Positions 41,401-56,400 of a stretch of DNA of 64,000 bases are shown in pieces. This stretch comes from Diphasiastrum complanatum. Taxonomy: Eukaryota > Streptophyta > Lycopodiopsida > Lycopodiales > Lycopodiaceae. Under the pieces are notes generated by a model. It searched no databases and had not been told where the DNA came from. It was given only the letters and a program-made list of their open reading frames with translations. The number at the start of each line of letters is the position of its first letter. Within the stretch, counting starts at the first letter, position 1. The position numbers were made by a program, and so were the translations under genes. The stretch covers positions 13,628,815 to 13,692,814 of the forward strand of contig CM055098.1 in the NCBI GenBank assembly GCA_029204225.1, in the 5' to 3' direction.

Positions 41401-44400
41401 CGCATCTAAGGAGCACGGGCCATTGGCTCCGGGGCATCCTTAACCACACGTTTTTTTTTAGTTTTTATAAATTTTTTAAACTGGCTGCCTGGGCGCACTT
41501 GTCCGGTCAGCCAAACAATAATACCCCCCACCCAATAAGCATTTCTATGGGATTCTTCAGGAGATATATAACCTGCCTAGTGACTGCAGAATCCCATAAG
41601 CATTTTTATGGGATTCTTCAGGAGATATATAACCCGTGCTCATTTTCAGAAGTATCTTTTGGAGCGCTTCCACACATGCTTTCACTCAGCTTCTCAGTGA
41701 TTCACCTTCCGATGAGACTCGGGCTCGCCTTTTGTCTTGTGCAGGCCCGGGTGCTGGTGCTTGGCTTGTTGCGCGCCCTGTTGTTCCACACTTGCGCCTT
41801 TCTTCAGAGTTGTTTCTCACCGCTCTTCGGGTTAGGTTGGGTCTCCCTCATCCAGTGCTGGCAGGTTTGACAAAATGTTCCTGTGGTCACCCTGTTGATC
41901 CTATTGGCACTCATCTCATGCGTTGTCCTTCTGGCGGAGAGTGCACTGCGACTCATGATTCCATTCGTGACGTATTGGCATCTATTGCACATGAGTGTGG
42001 CTTTCATGTTGTCCGGGAGCAGACCCACATCTTGCCTGTGTCTGATTCACAGTCGCCTCGGCGTCGAGTTGATCTTGTTCTTTCGCGCGAGGGGATTCGC
42101 ACGCTTGGGGATGTTGTTGTTGCTGATCCTTCGCGGCCTGACCTCCTTCGCCGTGCTTCAACTACTCAGGGTGTCGCTGCTTCTCATGCAGCTCTAGATA
42201 AAAAGCGAGATTATTCACATCGCACTCCTGGAGAAGACTTTATTCCTTTTGCTTTGGAAACATATGGGTGCCTACATAAGAAATTCGATGATTTTCTATC
42301 ATCTTGTGCAGGTTTTGCAGCGAAACTCCAAGGACGTGGTGCCTCACCTTTATCTATCATTACGGCTTATTATCGTCAACGAGTTTCTATGACTTTACAA
42401 CGCACTCAGGCACTTGCAATACTTCGACGTGCCGTAGTTGCAGGAACGGCTACTTCACAGCTTCCTGCACTACCTAAACTTCCAACTGTCTTAACTAGCG
42501 ACTTACACCAAGCAGTAGGCTTTATGTAGATACTCTGCGAGATTGTTGCTTTGTTATAGTTGTACAGTATCTCAATTCGCCTTATGGCCTTTACGCTTTC
42601 AACATGCATTCCTTTGTACTCTGATGGGTTTTCCCATCTTTTATTAATAAAAACAAGAAGTTTTTCTTTTGAAACGAATTCGTATATATGCTTCAAAATG
42701 TTGTTCAATTAAGGTCAAAACAAAGCTCTATTTTTAGAATTTTGTGGGTGGCAGAGAATTTTAGATGAATCCAGTTCGAGTAGATTTATGACAAGGATTG
42801 TTGTAGTCCTCACTAACACTTAGTCATGACAAATCTTAATTCGTAGGATGTTGAATTCTTTGACTCCAATTGGCCGCACAAATGAGGACATACAAGAGAA
42901 ACAAAAAAACTAGATGTCCAAATGATAACATGAGAAAGCTTTTTCATGTGCCACTGGCGGCTTCATGGTGGCTCCCGCTATGCCAATCCAATGGAAAAAC
43001 ATTTGGTATGAACAATTCAAAAATTGTAGTGTGTACATTCTCACAGGTCAGTTATTATTGTAAACACTTTAAAGTTTATGGAATCAATTGAAGGGCGTTT
43101 TTGGGTAGCATAGAAATGTCGTCACCTTGATAACTACAAAACAATTGCCAGATACTTAGTCTTCAATTGATTGATTTCTTGTTGAACAATGGTCACATGC
43201 TTTTGATTTGTGAGGACTATGTTATAGTGGAAAACGGGGAAGTTCATAATTTGTCACAATAGGTATGGTTTTTTGTTTGGGGAAAACTTGCATCACAAAA
43301 ATCCTGAAAGGGACAGGCACGAGTTAGTAAGTAAAACAATAAATTGCTTTCCGCGTGCAGCTATAAAGAAGAAGTAAAACTTTTCTCTTAGACACACAAG
43401 CACTAGGTGAAAATCATAGAAGAGAAGAGCAATTAGGTGTTTAGGGAAGGATGACTTTTGCAGGTACATGGTGGAACAAAACAATGATGAGGAGAGTGTG
43501 CTAACAAGATTGACTAGGACAGAAGATTCCCTGAATAAATGTTGGTCATTATCTTGAGGTGATTGACATGATAGACACGTGTCATGCACCATGGCACTTA
43601 AGTAGAAGAGAAGGCAACTGCCATTCCCACTTTGCTATCATTTATTTGATAGCTAGGAAAAGAGATCAGGTAGTCAGTGTCTATGTGTAAGAAAAATAAG
43701 CAATTGGACGAGAGTATTGGGACTTTTAGTACTCTAGGCAGGTAGACAGCTGATCGCAGGCAGATTATGCCTAGTTCGCAGCTGATGGCAACTATATTGA
43801 GGCAGTCATAGGAAGGTTGTGAGTTGATCACAAACAGATTGTGATGGTAGTTTAGCGTGGGCAGATTGCAAAGACGAGATGAAAGCTGAGTCGAGTTCAA
43901 GCAAGACGACTTAACTAGAGAGGCAATCATTGATTCCAGAGTGTAAGCAGTGTGCATTGGCTGACAGTCAGGAATATTGCAGCAATTGGGATTGTTTGTT
44001 TTTGCTGTAGTGTAGTTGGAGGATCTACAACTAATAGCCATTGTTGCCACGCTGGGTGGGCTGCTAGATGATGGGCATATAGTGGCTGGCAGGACAACTT
44101 AGTTGAGGATTGACAATGGATTGGTGCATAAGGCACTACTACCTCGGGAAGGAGATGTTTCTATGAGGAAATTGGACTCGGAAATGATTAAGGAACCGAA
44201 CAACACTTGGAAGAGGATGGATATCATGGCAAAAGAGGATTCATTTGAGCGAAGTTCTGGACGATAATCTGATGGGCCAGTAAAATCTTCTTTCGGAAGT
44301 TTAGGAAACAATATGAGGTTGTGGATGTTTGATGAGAGATGTACAACTGGGCTGGATACATGGAAGATGGAAGAAGCCCTCCAGACTTAGAATGGTGACT

Positions 44401-47400
44401 TGCAAGTTTTAAAGTGCTGGCCATTCCTTTTGTAATGTCTGTGAGATGTGTCATGGAATGAGTTAAGTCTCAAGGTGAGAAAATCAGGTCATTGTTGACA
44501 AAAGAAACGAGAACAAAGCAAATGGCATGGGAGAGATAGAGAATCTCCATCCAAGAAGAAGAAAGTCCCTGCAGAATTGAGCAAGGATTGAAGAATGACT
44601 CTACAACAATAATTTAAGGCAGACAAGGATGAGAATTTAATGAAAAGCAGAAAGAGTACGCTATCTGTCTTGATGAGGGAGATAGTGTCAGGACACACAA
44701 GGATAAGACAGAGTGTGAAAAGGTAGATAATAAACAGGCAGGTAACACTAAAACAGTTGACAGTAGATGAACAAAACTGGCAAGGTAGATAGTCCTAGAA
44801 AGGAAGAGAACAAGGTGGTGACATTTGACAAAGAGCATCTGATCTAGTATAGCGACAATCAAGGGAACGAATATTTTTATGGTGAGAAAGATCAGCAGCA
44901 GCAAACGAAACAAGCATGCAAAGGGGCTGCAGGAGTTCAGAGTCGGTGTTTACGAATGAGGAAGACTCGTAGGAAAGTTTTTGGAGGTTCATAAAGAACA
45001 TGATTAAAAGTGATTCAATCGTGCTTGAAAAATGGAAAGAGAAGGCAGGCTACGAGAGTTAATGGAAGCATTATTAATGTGGAAGGAGACAATTATGGTG
45101 TACCGGGATGTGGACAGGCAGGTTAGGCATCTGCGTTGCTATGCAACCCTTTGCCACTGCATACTAAGGATTTGGAAGGAGTTGAAATCCCTTGAAAGAC
45201 AGGCTGAATATGAGCGCAGACAGAGTAGAGTTGATCAAGATCCAAAGAATAGAGCTGACAAAAACAATTTTATATGGTGAGGACAGAAAATCGCAGCCGC
45301 ATGTAGGAAGCAAGTTCCAGAGGCAGGTAAGCCTGCTGGTTGAATAAAAGACAAAATCTTGGCAAGTGGACAGGCTGAACATTTTCTCATGACAGACAAG
45401 GGAAATCACCTGCACACAAGTCGACTTTGGCTGTAAGCCATCATGATGGTAGACAGTCACTGGTAGAAGTCATTGAACAATGTTAAAAGAGAGAATATCT
45501 CAGAGAGATGCAGTAAGAAGCTCTTGACATCGATCTGGGAAATATCTAAAAAGACACTTGTCCACAATGTTCCTCAAATGCTCAGCTCCAATACCGTTCC
45601 TAACTATAGTTGCTATATCGGGTTGTCCATGGGTAGATCCAGGAGGTGGCTTTTACAGCTCATCTTTGGTAAAGTTCATTGAAGAACTTTGAGACAAAAC
45701 TCCATTTTTTTTGTGTTTCACTTATGGGGTGTAAACAGACTACAAAAAGCTGATTGCAAAAAATCAGAGAAGCAAGATGTCGCAATGTTCTTTCTAGGCT
45801 AAAGTTCATGTGTAGAGTTTTTTGCTTGTCTATCGCTTTATGGATGGTGAAATTTTGCAAAGAGCTAGACAGAAATTTGCAGGAGGGCTAAAAACTTGGC
45901 AGTTGAAGGCAGAAAGCCTCCTGGAAGTTGGTCACACAGAAAAGCTTTATATGGAGAAACATCTTGCAAGCAGTCAAACAACTGCATCTTTCCCTTTCTT
46001 TAGGCAGAGAAGATTGTATCAATCAAGAGCTGGAATTGTAGCAACCACAAAAAGGATGGTCCTTCGCTGGAAAAATTAGCTTCTTGATTCTCAAATGCTA
46101 CATCATATTTTCCAGAAAGGGAATCAGTTGCTATAAAACTTTCGAAGCTTGTTATCAAGATTTTTACCATCTTCTGTGTTGTTGAGTGTTTTTTAACATG
46201 TTATGATGTGTAGGAAACATTTATTTCCGAATATGTTTGTTTACTCGCCTAACCTGGGCTTACGCAAGACTGATGCAACTTTTTGAGCTTGTAAAGAGTC
46301 AAGTATGAGATGACACCACAAATGTGCAAGCTTCTCTATTGTTCTCCTCTTCAGTGATGCATTTTCATCTCATCAAATATTGGGGTGGATTAGAAGTATC
46401 TGTTCCCAAAAATGCCCAATTCGTTCTATGTTTCAACTTTCAAAACTTTTACCGTACTGAGTATTCCCTTACCTGTGCTTGTTTTCAAAATGTACGATTA
46501 AGCTTTAAAATCTGATGCGCGGACAAGCAAGTTCACTTTGAATTTCTACTGCTATTGCAGCAATTGTTCTATTCACCCTGGATGGTGCGCACAATAAGTA
46601 CTTCAAGACAATCAACAAATTCTAAGTCTGGAAAAGATGGGAATGAAAGGATGAAATTGCTCGAAGCAAGTTCTAGTTTCTCCACAATCAGGACAAGGAT
46701 ATTGCGAGGTGGAGTACGTCTCTTCATTTCCTTTCAACCTGTATTATATCTCTTATGTGACATCAATTGTTTATTTTATATTTGTTGTGTTGTTTCTTAT
46801 CATGCATTTTTGGTTTTTCCAAGGCCTGATTCTTGAATTGTATGTTTTAGTGTATATGACACTCATGCCTATACCCTTTGATGTAGATTCTATTTTCGTT
46901 GTAGGCTTAGAGGTTCCTCTATAATGTTGTTGTTTCTTTTTCTGCTCATTACATTCATGCGGTGTTTGCACAGCCAGCAACATGGTCCACAGTCGCTTTG
47001 CTATCAATCACAGGAGTTGGTGTAACAGCATACATACTCTCTGAAAGAAAAACAGTTCCCAAAGGTAGATGAATTGATGCCTGACGACGGTTACAGTACG
47101 ATTTGAAGGTCTATGAAGTTGAAAATGCTAGGATTGAATGTTGGATAAGAACATTCATCAAACTGTGGATGCTGCTGCTTTTCAGTTTTTTCCCTAATGG
47201 TTAATTTCACTCTTCACTCTTTGTATGGTCTTTGCTTCTCAATTTTATAGAGGAGATTTGATGTTAGTGTCAAGTTCTTGGAATCCTATTTGTTCAAAAT
47301 CAGAGCATGCAGATTAAATCATTTCACAAGAGAGGGAGAGAGAGAGAACACCATCCTGCTTGTATTAGAATGAAACACAATACAATGAGAAGAGAGTGAA

Positions 47401-50400
47401 TGTGAGAGAGATAGAGATGAGGTTGTGCCTCCTCACAAATAGCCGGTTTCACATTGTAAGGACACATTAAACAACTTGAGGCACTACAGGCCTATTTCCC
47501 TAAATAGTAAGTATATGGGATGCAGGCCCATTACTAGCATCATTACTAAAGTTGGATCTTACCGATATTCCACAACCCTCCCTTAATGACAACTTCAGTG
47601 GAGCATTAACATCATGTCTTTAAATGAAAAAATTGTTAGAGCACGATTTCTCTACAGACTTTCAATACATGATTTATTCCTCCTCATCTTCTGTATATCA
47701 GGATCTATGCATTTTCATGATTGCATACATTGACAAAAATCAATTGTCCATCCATGTAAATCTATCCTGGTATTTATACAACCAAGATATTAAGGTTAGA
47801 TTAGGGATGAGTGCTATTTTAGTAATCATTTAGAAAGTAGCTTCTTCATCAACTTGAGCACTTAAGTTAACTTCATTGAGTGATGAAGATTTTCAAACTC
47901 TCATCATAGGCCTTCTTCCAGCATTTAGTAAAAGCATTACCAATTTAGATCCATTTTTGATATTTAGTGTATCATTGAAAACTTCACAAATACAAAGCAG
48001 AACGGAAAAACTTCAACTTTGAAGTTTTGCACAGTCTGTCACAGTGATTGTTTTTTTCACAGCACTTCAAATTGTGAGATTTTCATATGACAGAAATTCA
48101 ACTTTAAACTGCAGATCTTTCACATCCAATTAATACTTTATGGAATATTTTTGAAGGAATATTTAGGGTTCACTTCAACAATTGTTAGAAACTTCAGCTT
48201 GCTGTCAACTTCAAAGGCTCAAGAATTTGATAACTTTTACTATTTGAAAGTCCACCTTTTTTCAACAGTGGGCAAGCTTCAGAACTTCAGATTAAAGCAT
48301 TCTTCAAGACGACTTGAAACCAAAAATGGGCACCCAATTTTCTTCGGGTCGTCTCTCTCCCATCTTCGTCAATGGGCTCTTGTCAGCGACTTAGTCACTC
48401 ATTTTTGAAGTCTTCAATGCTCTATTGATCTGTGAGTAATAGGTCAGGAAAGAATCATTTGAGCCATGTCTTTGTTAATAAAAATCTTCCCCTTTTATAG
48501 CAGCCATAAGCCATCTACTGCTACAACGCGCATTCACTCATGCCCTTTGTGAGGGTTTGATGGCGATGGCAGCCGATTCAGGGAGAGGACAGGCTAAGGA
48601 TCTGCGTCGTGCTAGTGGGAAGCTCCTGGCTTGGGCTCACAGATAATCCTTCTTAGAAACGATTCGCTGGTCCAATGCCTCAGGAAATTGTGAAGTGGGC
48701 TTCCTTCAACAGGGCTTCAGGAGAGTAGCAGCTACAGAAGATTCTAGCAACTGTTTTTCACGCATATCTGCACCACCATAAGCGGCTGTCCCTTGATCAT
48801 CTACTACTTATGTGCCTCTGCTCAACGCTATAAAACAAGATTCTTCCATTAACAGGTGGCTGACTGTGAACGGCGCACCAATTTCCTCAAGGCTGTGACA
48901 ATGTTCTTCTTATTCAAGATTGAACAAAGACTTCTAAGAGGCTTCAGAACTATAGATATGAATGTTCTTGCCAACGGATTTTTTCACCATCACAAGAACC
49001 TTTCACATAAGACAAGAGTCATATATTGTGCTTTTTGCACATAGAATTCATTCAAGAATTCAACAAGGCAAAGGATGTCTTTCATCATTGTGCAAACAAC
49101 ACAGAACTGCATTAAGCAAACAGGATTATCCTCTCTCTTTATTCATTCTGCATTACCAACAGAACTAAAAACATAGAGACATATATCTGTTTATTAACAA
49201 ATCAGAAAACTATCATCTCTAGAGCAGGAAGTTTACAAAATATCTTGAATATAGAAAAGAGCTATATGGAAAATCAGATCTAATGTAGCATTTCTGATTT
49301 TGATTTTCATTCTTCAGAGTTACCTTGAAAGCTAGAAAATATTGTTAAGGCTCGTAGCTAAATAGAGCTGCCCTAGAGTTGGTATTCTATATATCCTTTG
49401 TCCCATTGATCCGGTTGGGTCCCTCCACACCAATAAACATTTCACTACAACCACTTTGCCAAGACTTCAAAAAGCTCCTCACTATTCTTCTGTCTTTATC
49501 GAGATTTTCAGCCACGATAATCTCAATATGAGAGGTAGTTTTGCAACTATAGCAAATGATAGATGTAGACCTTTTTTGAAATTACTAGAGACATTTTGTT
49601 AAGAGTTTTTAATCTGGATTTAGTTTATACGAATTCACTATCATAGAACTTTGACATTGAAAGTGCATAGTTTTGTAAGTATATTGGTCCCAATGGATGC
49701 TAATAAAGGTAATTTAATTTAATCTAATCTTTCTTTTTGGGCCCCCTGTTCCTTTTGCCCCCTCTATGATCTTACTTTATACCTGGTAGGTTCCTGATTC
49801 CACCCCTGCCATTGCCCTGAATTTTTGGGCTATCCCCTCTATCCGCTCTCTTCCAACCCTTCTTGGGCTGAATTTGTTGAAATCCAAGGCCTAGCTATGG
49901 AGTATCTTAACAACATAGAAAGCACACTATGAAAACTTCAAAAAACCAGCTATGGAGTAGAAGACAAAAGCAAGAGAGAGAGAACTCTAAACTCATTCCA
50001 ACATAATGATTAATTAAAGAGTAGGAGGGTGTGGAAAACCCCTCAAGGCCTATGACGTCTAGAGGAGCCACAAATAGCATGGAACATAGAGGTGGTGTCT
50101 TTCCTATTCTAGCTCTAGACCCACATTGGTCTTTAACCTACTTGTCATTACTTGATTAATTAGCATAAGTGGGGTGTACTATGTACGTTAATATTCACCC
50201 CCATGTCTTATGCACAACTTACAAGTTACAAGTATATGAGCCAAAAGGGGCAAAACAGGCATTATATTTCAACAGGGTTCCCCTCTCCTACACCCCTCTT
50301 TTCTTGGCTAACCATTCTATTCTACTCTTCTTGCTATTTATCTACTTATTTGATGTGAGACTACATTGCACTTTTGTTGTCCATGAAGTTACTATCCAGT

Positions 50401-53400
50401 TTTTCCCCATTGCTAGCTACTTTCATTGAATAATTCCACTACTATGATGTGGTTTATGATAAATCAAATATTAGAGCCTGTCCTTGAGCATATGGATTTG
50501 ATAAAGGAAGAGATTGCCAATCTTACAAAAGAAGCAGCCATATTGTGAAGAGAAAATATGGAGCTTCATATAGGGATCTTGATCATGGACGCTTGAGAGT
50601 AAACTAGAACAACCTAAGGAAGAGGCGAAGTCCTGGGCAACAATAGCTAGGAATGATTTTGTGAAGGAGAATAATCTAGGTCAAAATAATTTCAAATACA
50701 ATATTCGAGGAAAATGAAAGGGAGAGAAAAGCCTTGAACCTCAAGGGGCCCATACAACCATAAATGTTGAGTACAAAATATCCTGAAACAGCAAGAAGGT
50801 CCTTGACTATCCATAGAGAGATGAAGCAAGATAATAGTAGTAATAAGTGGTTTGTGATATGCACATAATCATAAATGAACTTGAATATTTGATAAAAGCA
50901 ATGCCCGTTGGCTGGATAATTACCAATGGAATGCTAGCCATGTGTAGGGAGCAAAGTGTAGATATAGAGATACAAACAAGTAGCTCTATATATGAAAAGG
51001 CAATTTAGTGAAGCTGTGTTCAAAGAGTACTATGAATAAGTGGATGTGGATGTGGAAGCCGAGCTTAAAACCACCCAGTGTGCCATGAATGTGCAATAGT
51101 AGTTGTTATATTGGCTCATGAAAGCTACGTAGAGTCCAATCCAAATGTATGGACCATGTGTACTATCTAGGTGGTAACAAACAACCGAATCATAGTTTTG
51201 GAAAGCTATGTGAAAGCTTTAGAACTCTCAATGACATGGTCCATTGTGCCAATCACCGCATCTAACTTGCCTAAAAGAGGTTGCAACTTTTCTTGAGCTT
51301 GGAATATGATGATCATTGATGGGCTGAAGGAGGCTATGGAGATGTTCTATAAGAAAGACACTATTGGAAGTGGATGCAAAAACACTGGAAAAGATGAAAT
51401 GGCAAAAACCCTAAAAGAAAAGGAACTTTGATCTCTTACAATGAGTCACTTCTAGTGCACTTTATAACACAACAATCTGAGACCTAGAAATGTATTAAGG
51501 TTTTTTGGACAAAAGATCCAAAACCGACGAAAAAGATGAAGTGGTAGAATCTAGTGTATCTTGACTTCCATAAATCATATATGGAAGCTGTAAATTGCAT
51601 GTGAAGCGCCCTATTTTAGGATGAACAATGATACACAAACCTTCAAAAAGTGACAGAAAAAGCTGCAAAAAGGTGAAGTCACAGCAAGCAGTGAAAATTA
51701 ATCATGAAGTGAGCTTTCACTGAAGAGGTTTAGGAGCTATGAAAGGAAGTAGAAGCACCCTATCGTAGGAAGGTTAAAGATCCAAAGAATTTGAGAAAAT
51801 GATGCAAAAAAGTATATGGAAAGTCCCAAAAACTATTCAAAAGTGAACTTGTCCTTATCAAATTCAAGGGCTAAAAGTTGCAGTAGCAGCACTTTTTTTG
51901 TAGGAAGAACAATGATTAAAAAATTCTTCAAAAAGGATGTAAAAAATGGGTGCAGAGTAGGTTGCACTAAGAGTGGGACAAAAGTTGAAAGTTTGAAACT
52001 ATCAAAATTAAGATTTGTAAAGTGCATCGAGAGCGCCTTGTTGTAGGCAGTTGAATGGTTTGAAAGTCTCCAAAACAGTGTTTAAAGTACACAAGTGATA
52101 AAATTAATGTATACTAGCAAAATGGGGATCTTTGATAACCCACTTCCTACTACTTGGAGTCATATAAATTCAACACATTCTTGGTTGCCGAGTTGAGAAA
52201 GTTGTAAAGACATAGACGAAACGAAAATTTGACAACTATAGAAAACCCAAAAAGTATCAATTCTCATTCTCTAAAAAAAGATAGATATAAATAGGAGCTA
52301 GCACTCAATTCCTCTTGCTTAAAAAATGCTTTGATACCTAGGTATAGGCTTAATATACTTATAGCTATCAGAGGGGCTACGAGTTAGTGTTAGGTAGGCC
52401 AAAACGCCCACCCAATAGGGACTCAATATGACCAAGTGACTAGAAATAGTGACTAAATACAAGTCATGCCAATCGCATCAAGAGCATAAAGTATAATTCG
52501 TCAGGGGCCAAATAACTATGCCCCTACTAGGAGTGGCTTCCAATCAATATCTTCTTAGATAAACATTGTCTTCTCTTAGTTTTGATAGTTGATGAGATGG
52601 ATTGATAGCTTCTTTGACGGAGAACTTCGTGGCATTGTTTTTTTTGTAGGAGGGCTGCATGCCAGCCTATTTTTGATTGTCTCAATGTGATACGTTATAT
52701 CTTGGCTTATTATAGAGGTTGCTATTGGCCAGATGAGGATCCTTCTATTTAGTAACCAGATTGATATTCAGCTGACTGACTATTTACTATGCTATTTCAA
52801 TGTTGTATGCATGATCTTGTGTGTTGCATGACAAGGAGGAAGTTTTATGTGTTGTGGGAATCAACTTTTGAGCTTTGTGGAAGTTGTTTCCAAGTCTAAA
52901 GAACATTTTTTGAAGCTCAATATCCGTAAGAGGATAGGCATGTGCCTGAGGTTCACTTTGTAAGAATTTGTTCAATTTTAGACATTAATTGAGGCAGTGG
53001 GAAGCGATTGTAAGAAACCAACTCCAGGAGGTCATCTACTAGAGCTTGTTGGAGGCTTAGGAGGTTAGATTGTAGTTTGATCCAAGCTTGCGTGCCCAGA
53101 ATCAAATATCCCCATTTTGAGATTTTTTTGAGGATTGCTACCGATTGGTTGTTGGGCAGGAAGCAGTAGACGTGGATTTGAAGACCTAGTAAATGGGCAC
53201 TACAATTGACTTGGTCAAAATCTCATTTCTGTCGACTTTGCCCAACAAGCTCAAGCAGATTTCTGGTTTTAATTACATCAACATGGTTCCCTTTCCTAGA
53301 ACAATGTATTAAAATTCCACTCTCAGATCGAAGTTCATTGTTTGGGGTTTTATTGAATCCTCATCCTTTTGATCTATCAAAATAGGATTTTTTGGTATTG

Positions 53401-56400
53401 GTGACATAATTGGGCTACCGATATTAGGGAGTTGATGAATCAACTTCTAGGTTTCAATTTGGATATTTTTAAGTGTAGGAGCTCAAAATCAAAGCAGTCA
53501 GGAATTCTCCAATTTTTTTCCAATTTGCAGCCTTAGTATCATCATTGTGCGATGACCTTTGCTTTGGGATCTAATTTGTTAGAGTATATTCATTTATATT
53601 GACAGTTTTATAGCTTCGTGTATGTGTTTATGGACCATATTCAGTTATGCATCAACAGTGTAGGACTTCTTCAACATACGTATTTTTGCAGCATCCTTCA
53701 GTTTTTCAATATCATCAAACGGTGATCTAAGTAGGGGATAATATGGACATATAAAAAGCCTTTATTGGCATTGTATGGTGATTGGGGATTTGTTTATTCA
53801 TTAATCGGTACATTGGGTATATGTTTAGGTCATGTGATCACTTGGATCCATTTTAGGGCATTTGGTCATTAGTCTAGTTGTATGCAGAGCCATGACGTTC
53901 TGGTAGGGCATGCAACCCTAAGTGGCCTCCAATTCATATCAATAGGCTTTTGGTAGTGCTCCTTTGTACGAGGGCTTACAAACTAGTCTATTGCTGACTC
54001 TTAATATCATACAATCAATAGTTTACAATTTTATTTTTAATGGTTTATGCGTGATGTGTTCTTAATTATCCTTTTTACCTATTCATGTCATAAGATGCAA
54101 CCTTATTCTTGCAGCTCATACTTTGTTTGCAATGAAAATGTTTGTGCCTCTTTGTTGTTTGTAGCTCATTGCCAATTGTTCCTTCTTGGAAAAATTGGTT
54201 AAATTCTTTTCTTACCTTGTCAATTGTTGAAGTATCTAGTTTCTAGTTAATCTATAGTCATCAAGAGCATTTTTCTTAAACGGTGGTGTTAATTTTTTCA
54301 GTCTTTGGAATCTTTCTATAAAAATCCTTAACTTGTGAGAAAGTCACCTCATAGTTCTTTGTTGTTATGCAGTCCCCAAACAAGCACAAAAAGTTGCATC
54401 ATCAACCAATAAAGATGGTCACAAAATCTCAAAAACGGGAATTGGTGGTCCATTTAGGTTGATAAATCAACAAGGAAAGATTGTTTCCGATAGAGATTTT
54501 GCAGGAAAATGGCCATTAATTTACTTTGGGTACTCTCATTGCCCAGATGATTGTCCAGAGGAGCTACAAAAGATGGCTCAAGCAATTGAGAGCATTGGTT
54601 GGTCACTTATGTCTGTCATTTATGAATAATTAAATTTATTTTGTTAAGGTTATTTTTTTGAAAAAAAGGTTCGAGGGTGTTGGATAACTTTTGTAAAGCC
54701 TGCAAGGTATTTGTATTGGATCTTTGGCTACAAAATTAATAGAGATTGTTTCTAGTATTATCCAAGTTTTTGGCCGGGATAGGGATGAAATTTTTTTGGT
54801 CAAGTACAAAGCTTTCTGGTTTTTGCTCCTAGACTTCTTTTTGTGTCACTTTGGTTAACTTCAAAGTTTCTAAGAAGTTGGATTGAAAAGCATTTTGAGA
54901 AATTTTTTCTTGCTAGACTACATTTGTCCCTAATTTAAGGAATGCAAGCCTAGAGGAAGACTTTGGCCTTGTATTCTTCTCTTTTGTTCAACATTCTCTT
55001 TTCTCTTCAAACCAATAGTTGGCAGCCACCTCTAGGAAGCTATTACGCTATTTTTTGTATCTATTAGCATGTACCCAGTACCTTAAAGCTTAGCATGCAA
55101 CTCAAAGGTCTAGTAGCTTTGACTACAGTTTAATAACAATTTAGCTACAAAGATCACCATAGGCTGGTGACTTAGCCATCTCAAGCAATAATAAGAAAAT
55201 GTACATCTGTCTATGAAAATTGTAAATAATCGAGATAGGGAATAAAAGCTGTAACATCCCTTTCCCCCTCATGTAGCATTATCTGTGATGACAAAGCCAG
55301 GGTATTGTGCGTGCAAACTGTGTGCAATCTACCAGGTAACCTCAAAAAGATGTTTGCCATGCCAAAACCCTAAGTAAATACACAAAATCACTCAACAAAT
55401 GCGTCTCTTTATTAATCTCAAGTAATTATACATAGATCAACAAGCAAGCATGAGAGCTTTGCTGTAATTCTCCTCCCAACTATAGCTACATAGGAATAAG
55501 ATACGGATTGCCTGGCAAGGCTCACACTATATCCCCTCAAGCACCCCTTACCCTGGCACATCCTAATGTTGAAACATGGTAAACTCTATGCACAACTAAC
55601 ACTTGCCACTTGGCAGTACCTTGTGTTAGGGACCCAACTCCTTGGTCCCAAACCCAACTTGGAATTGAATGTCGTTGGGCTTGTTGACTTGACCAGTGAC
55701 TCATGGACCTGCATGGTCGCCACGTGTCGTGATCCAGGATGTCCACCTGGCTTGGAGACTCCTATCTTGGAGGTATTCAAGGGAGGAGGTCTCATTAACC
55801 ATTCATTCTATCTACATAGGAGACGATGGATGGGGAGCGCTTGTGCACAGCCAGGATGTGAGCTTGAGGTGGGAGATGGCTGATGGTATGGGACGCTGTT
55901 AGGGTTGGAGGTCGGATCCCGCTTGTCCAGGTCTCATGCCAGGGCACGGAGGGTGGATCTGGATTAGATCCTATGGCGGGGTGGATCGTGTGAAGTTTGC
56001 CTCCTAGTAGGTAATCGGCACCTAGTGGTTTGCGGATTGGAAGGTTGTAACATTGGTATCAGAGCCAAGTTAAGTCCTTTTTGGGCTTTATGGGGTTTTT
56101 TCATAGATTTATCATGGGTTATGCAATAATTGCATTACCTTTGACAAACGTCCTCAAAGGGGTGAAAAGTACTAGCCGACATAGTAAATATAGTCCTCCA
56201 ATTACTTGGACTAAAGAGATGAATCAGAGTTTTGAAAACCTCAAATACTGTGTGTCTACAACGCCTATTTTACACAGTGGGTTGCTTGTTGACTTGACCA
56301 GTGACTCGTGGACCTGCATGGTCGCCATGTGTAGGATGTCCACTTGGCTTGGAGACTCCTACCTTGGAGGTATACAAGGGAGGAGGTCTCATTAACCATT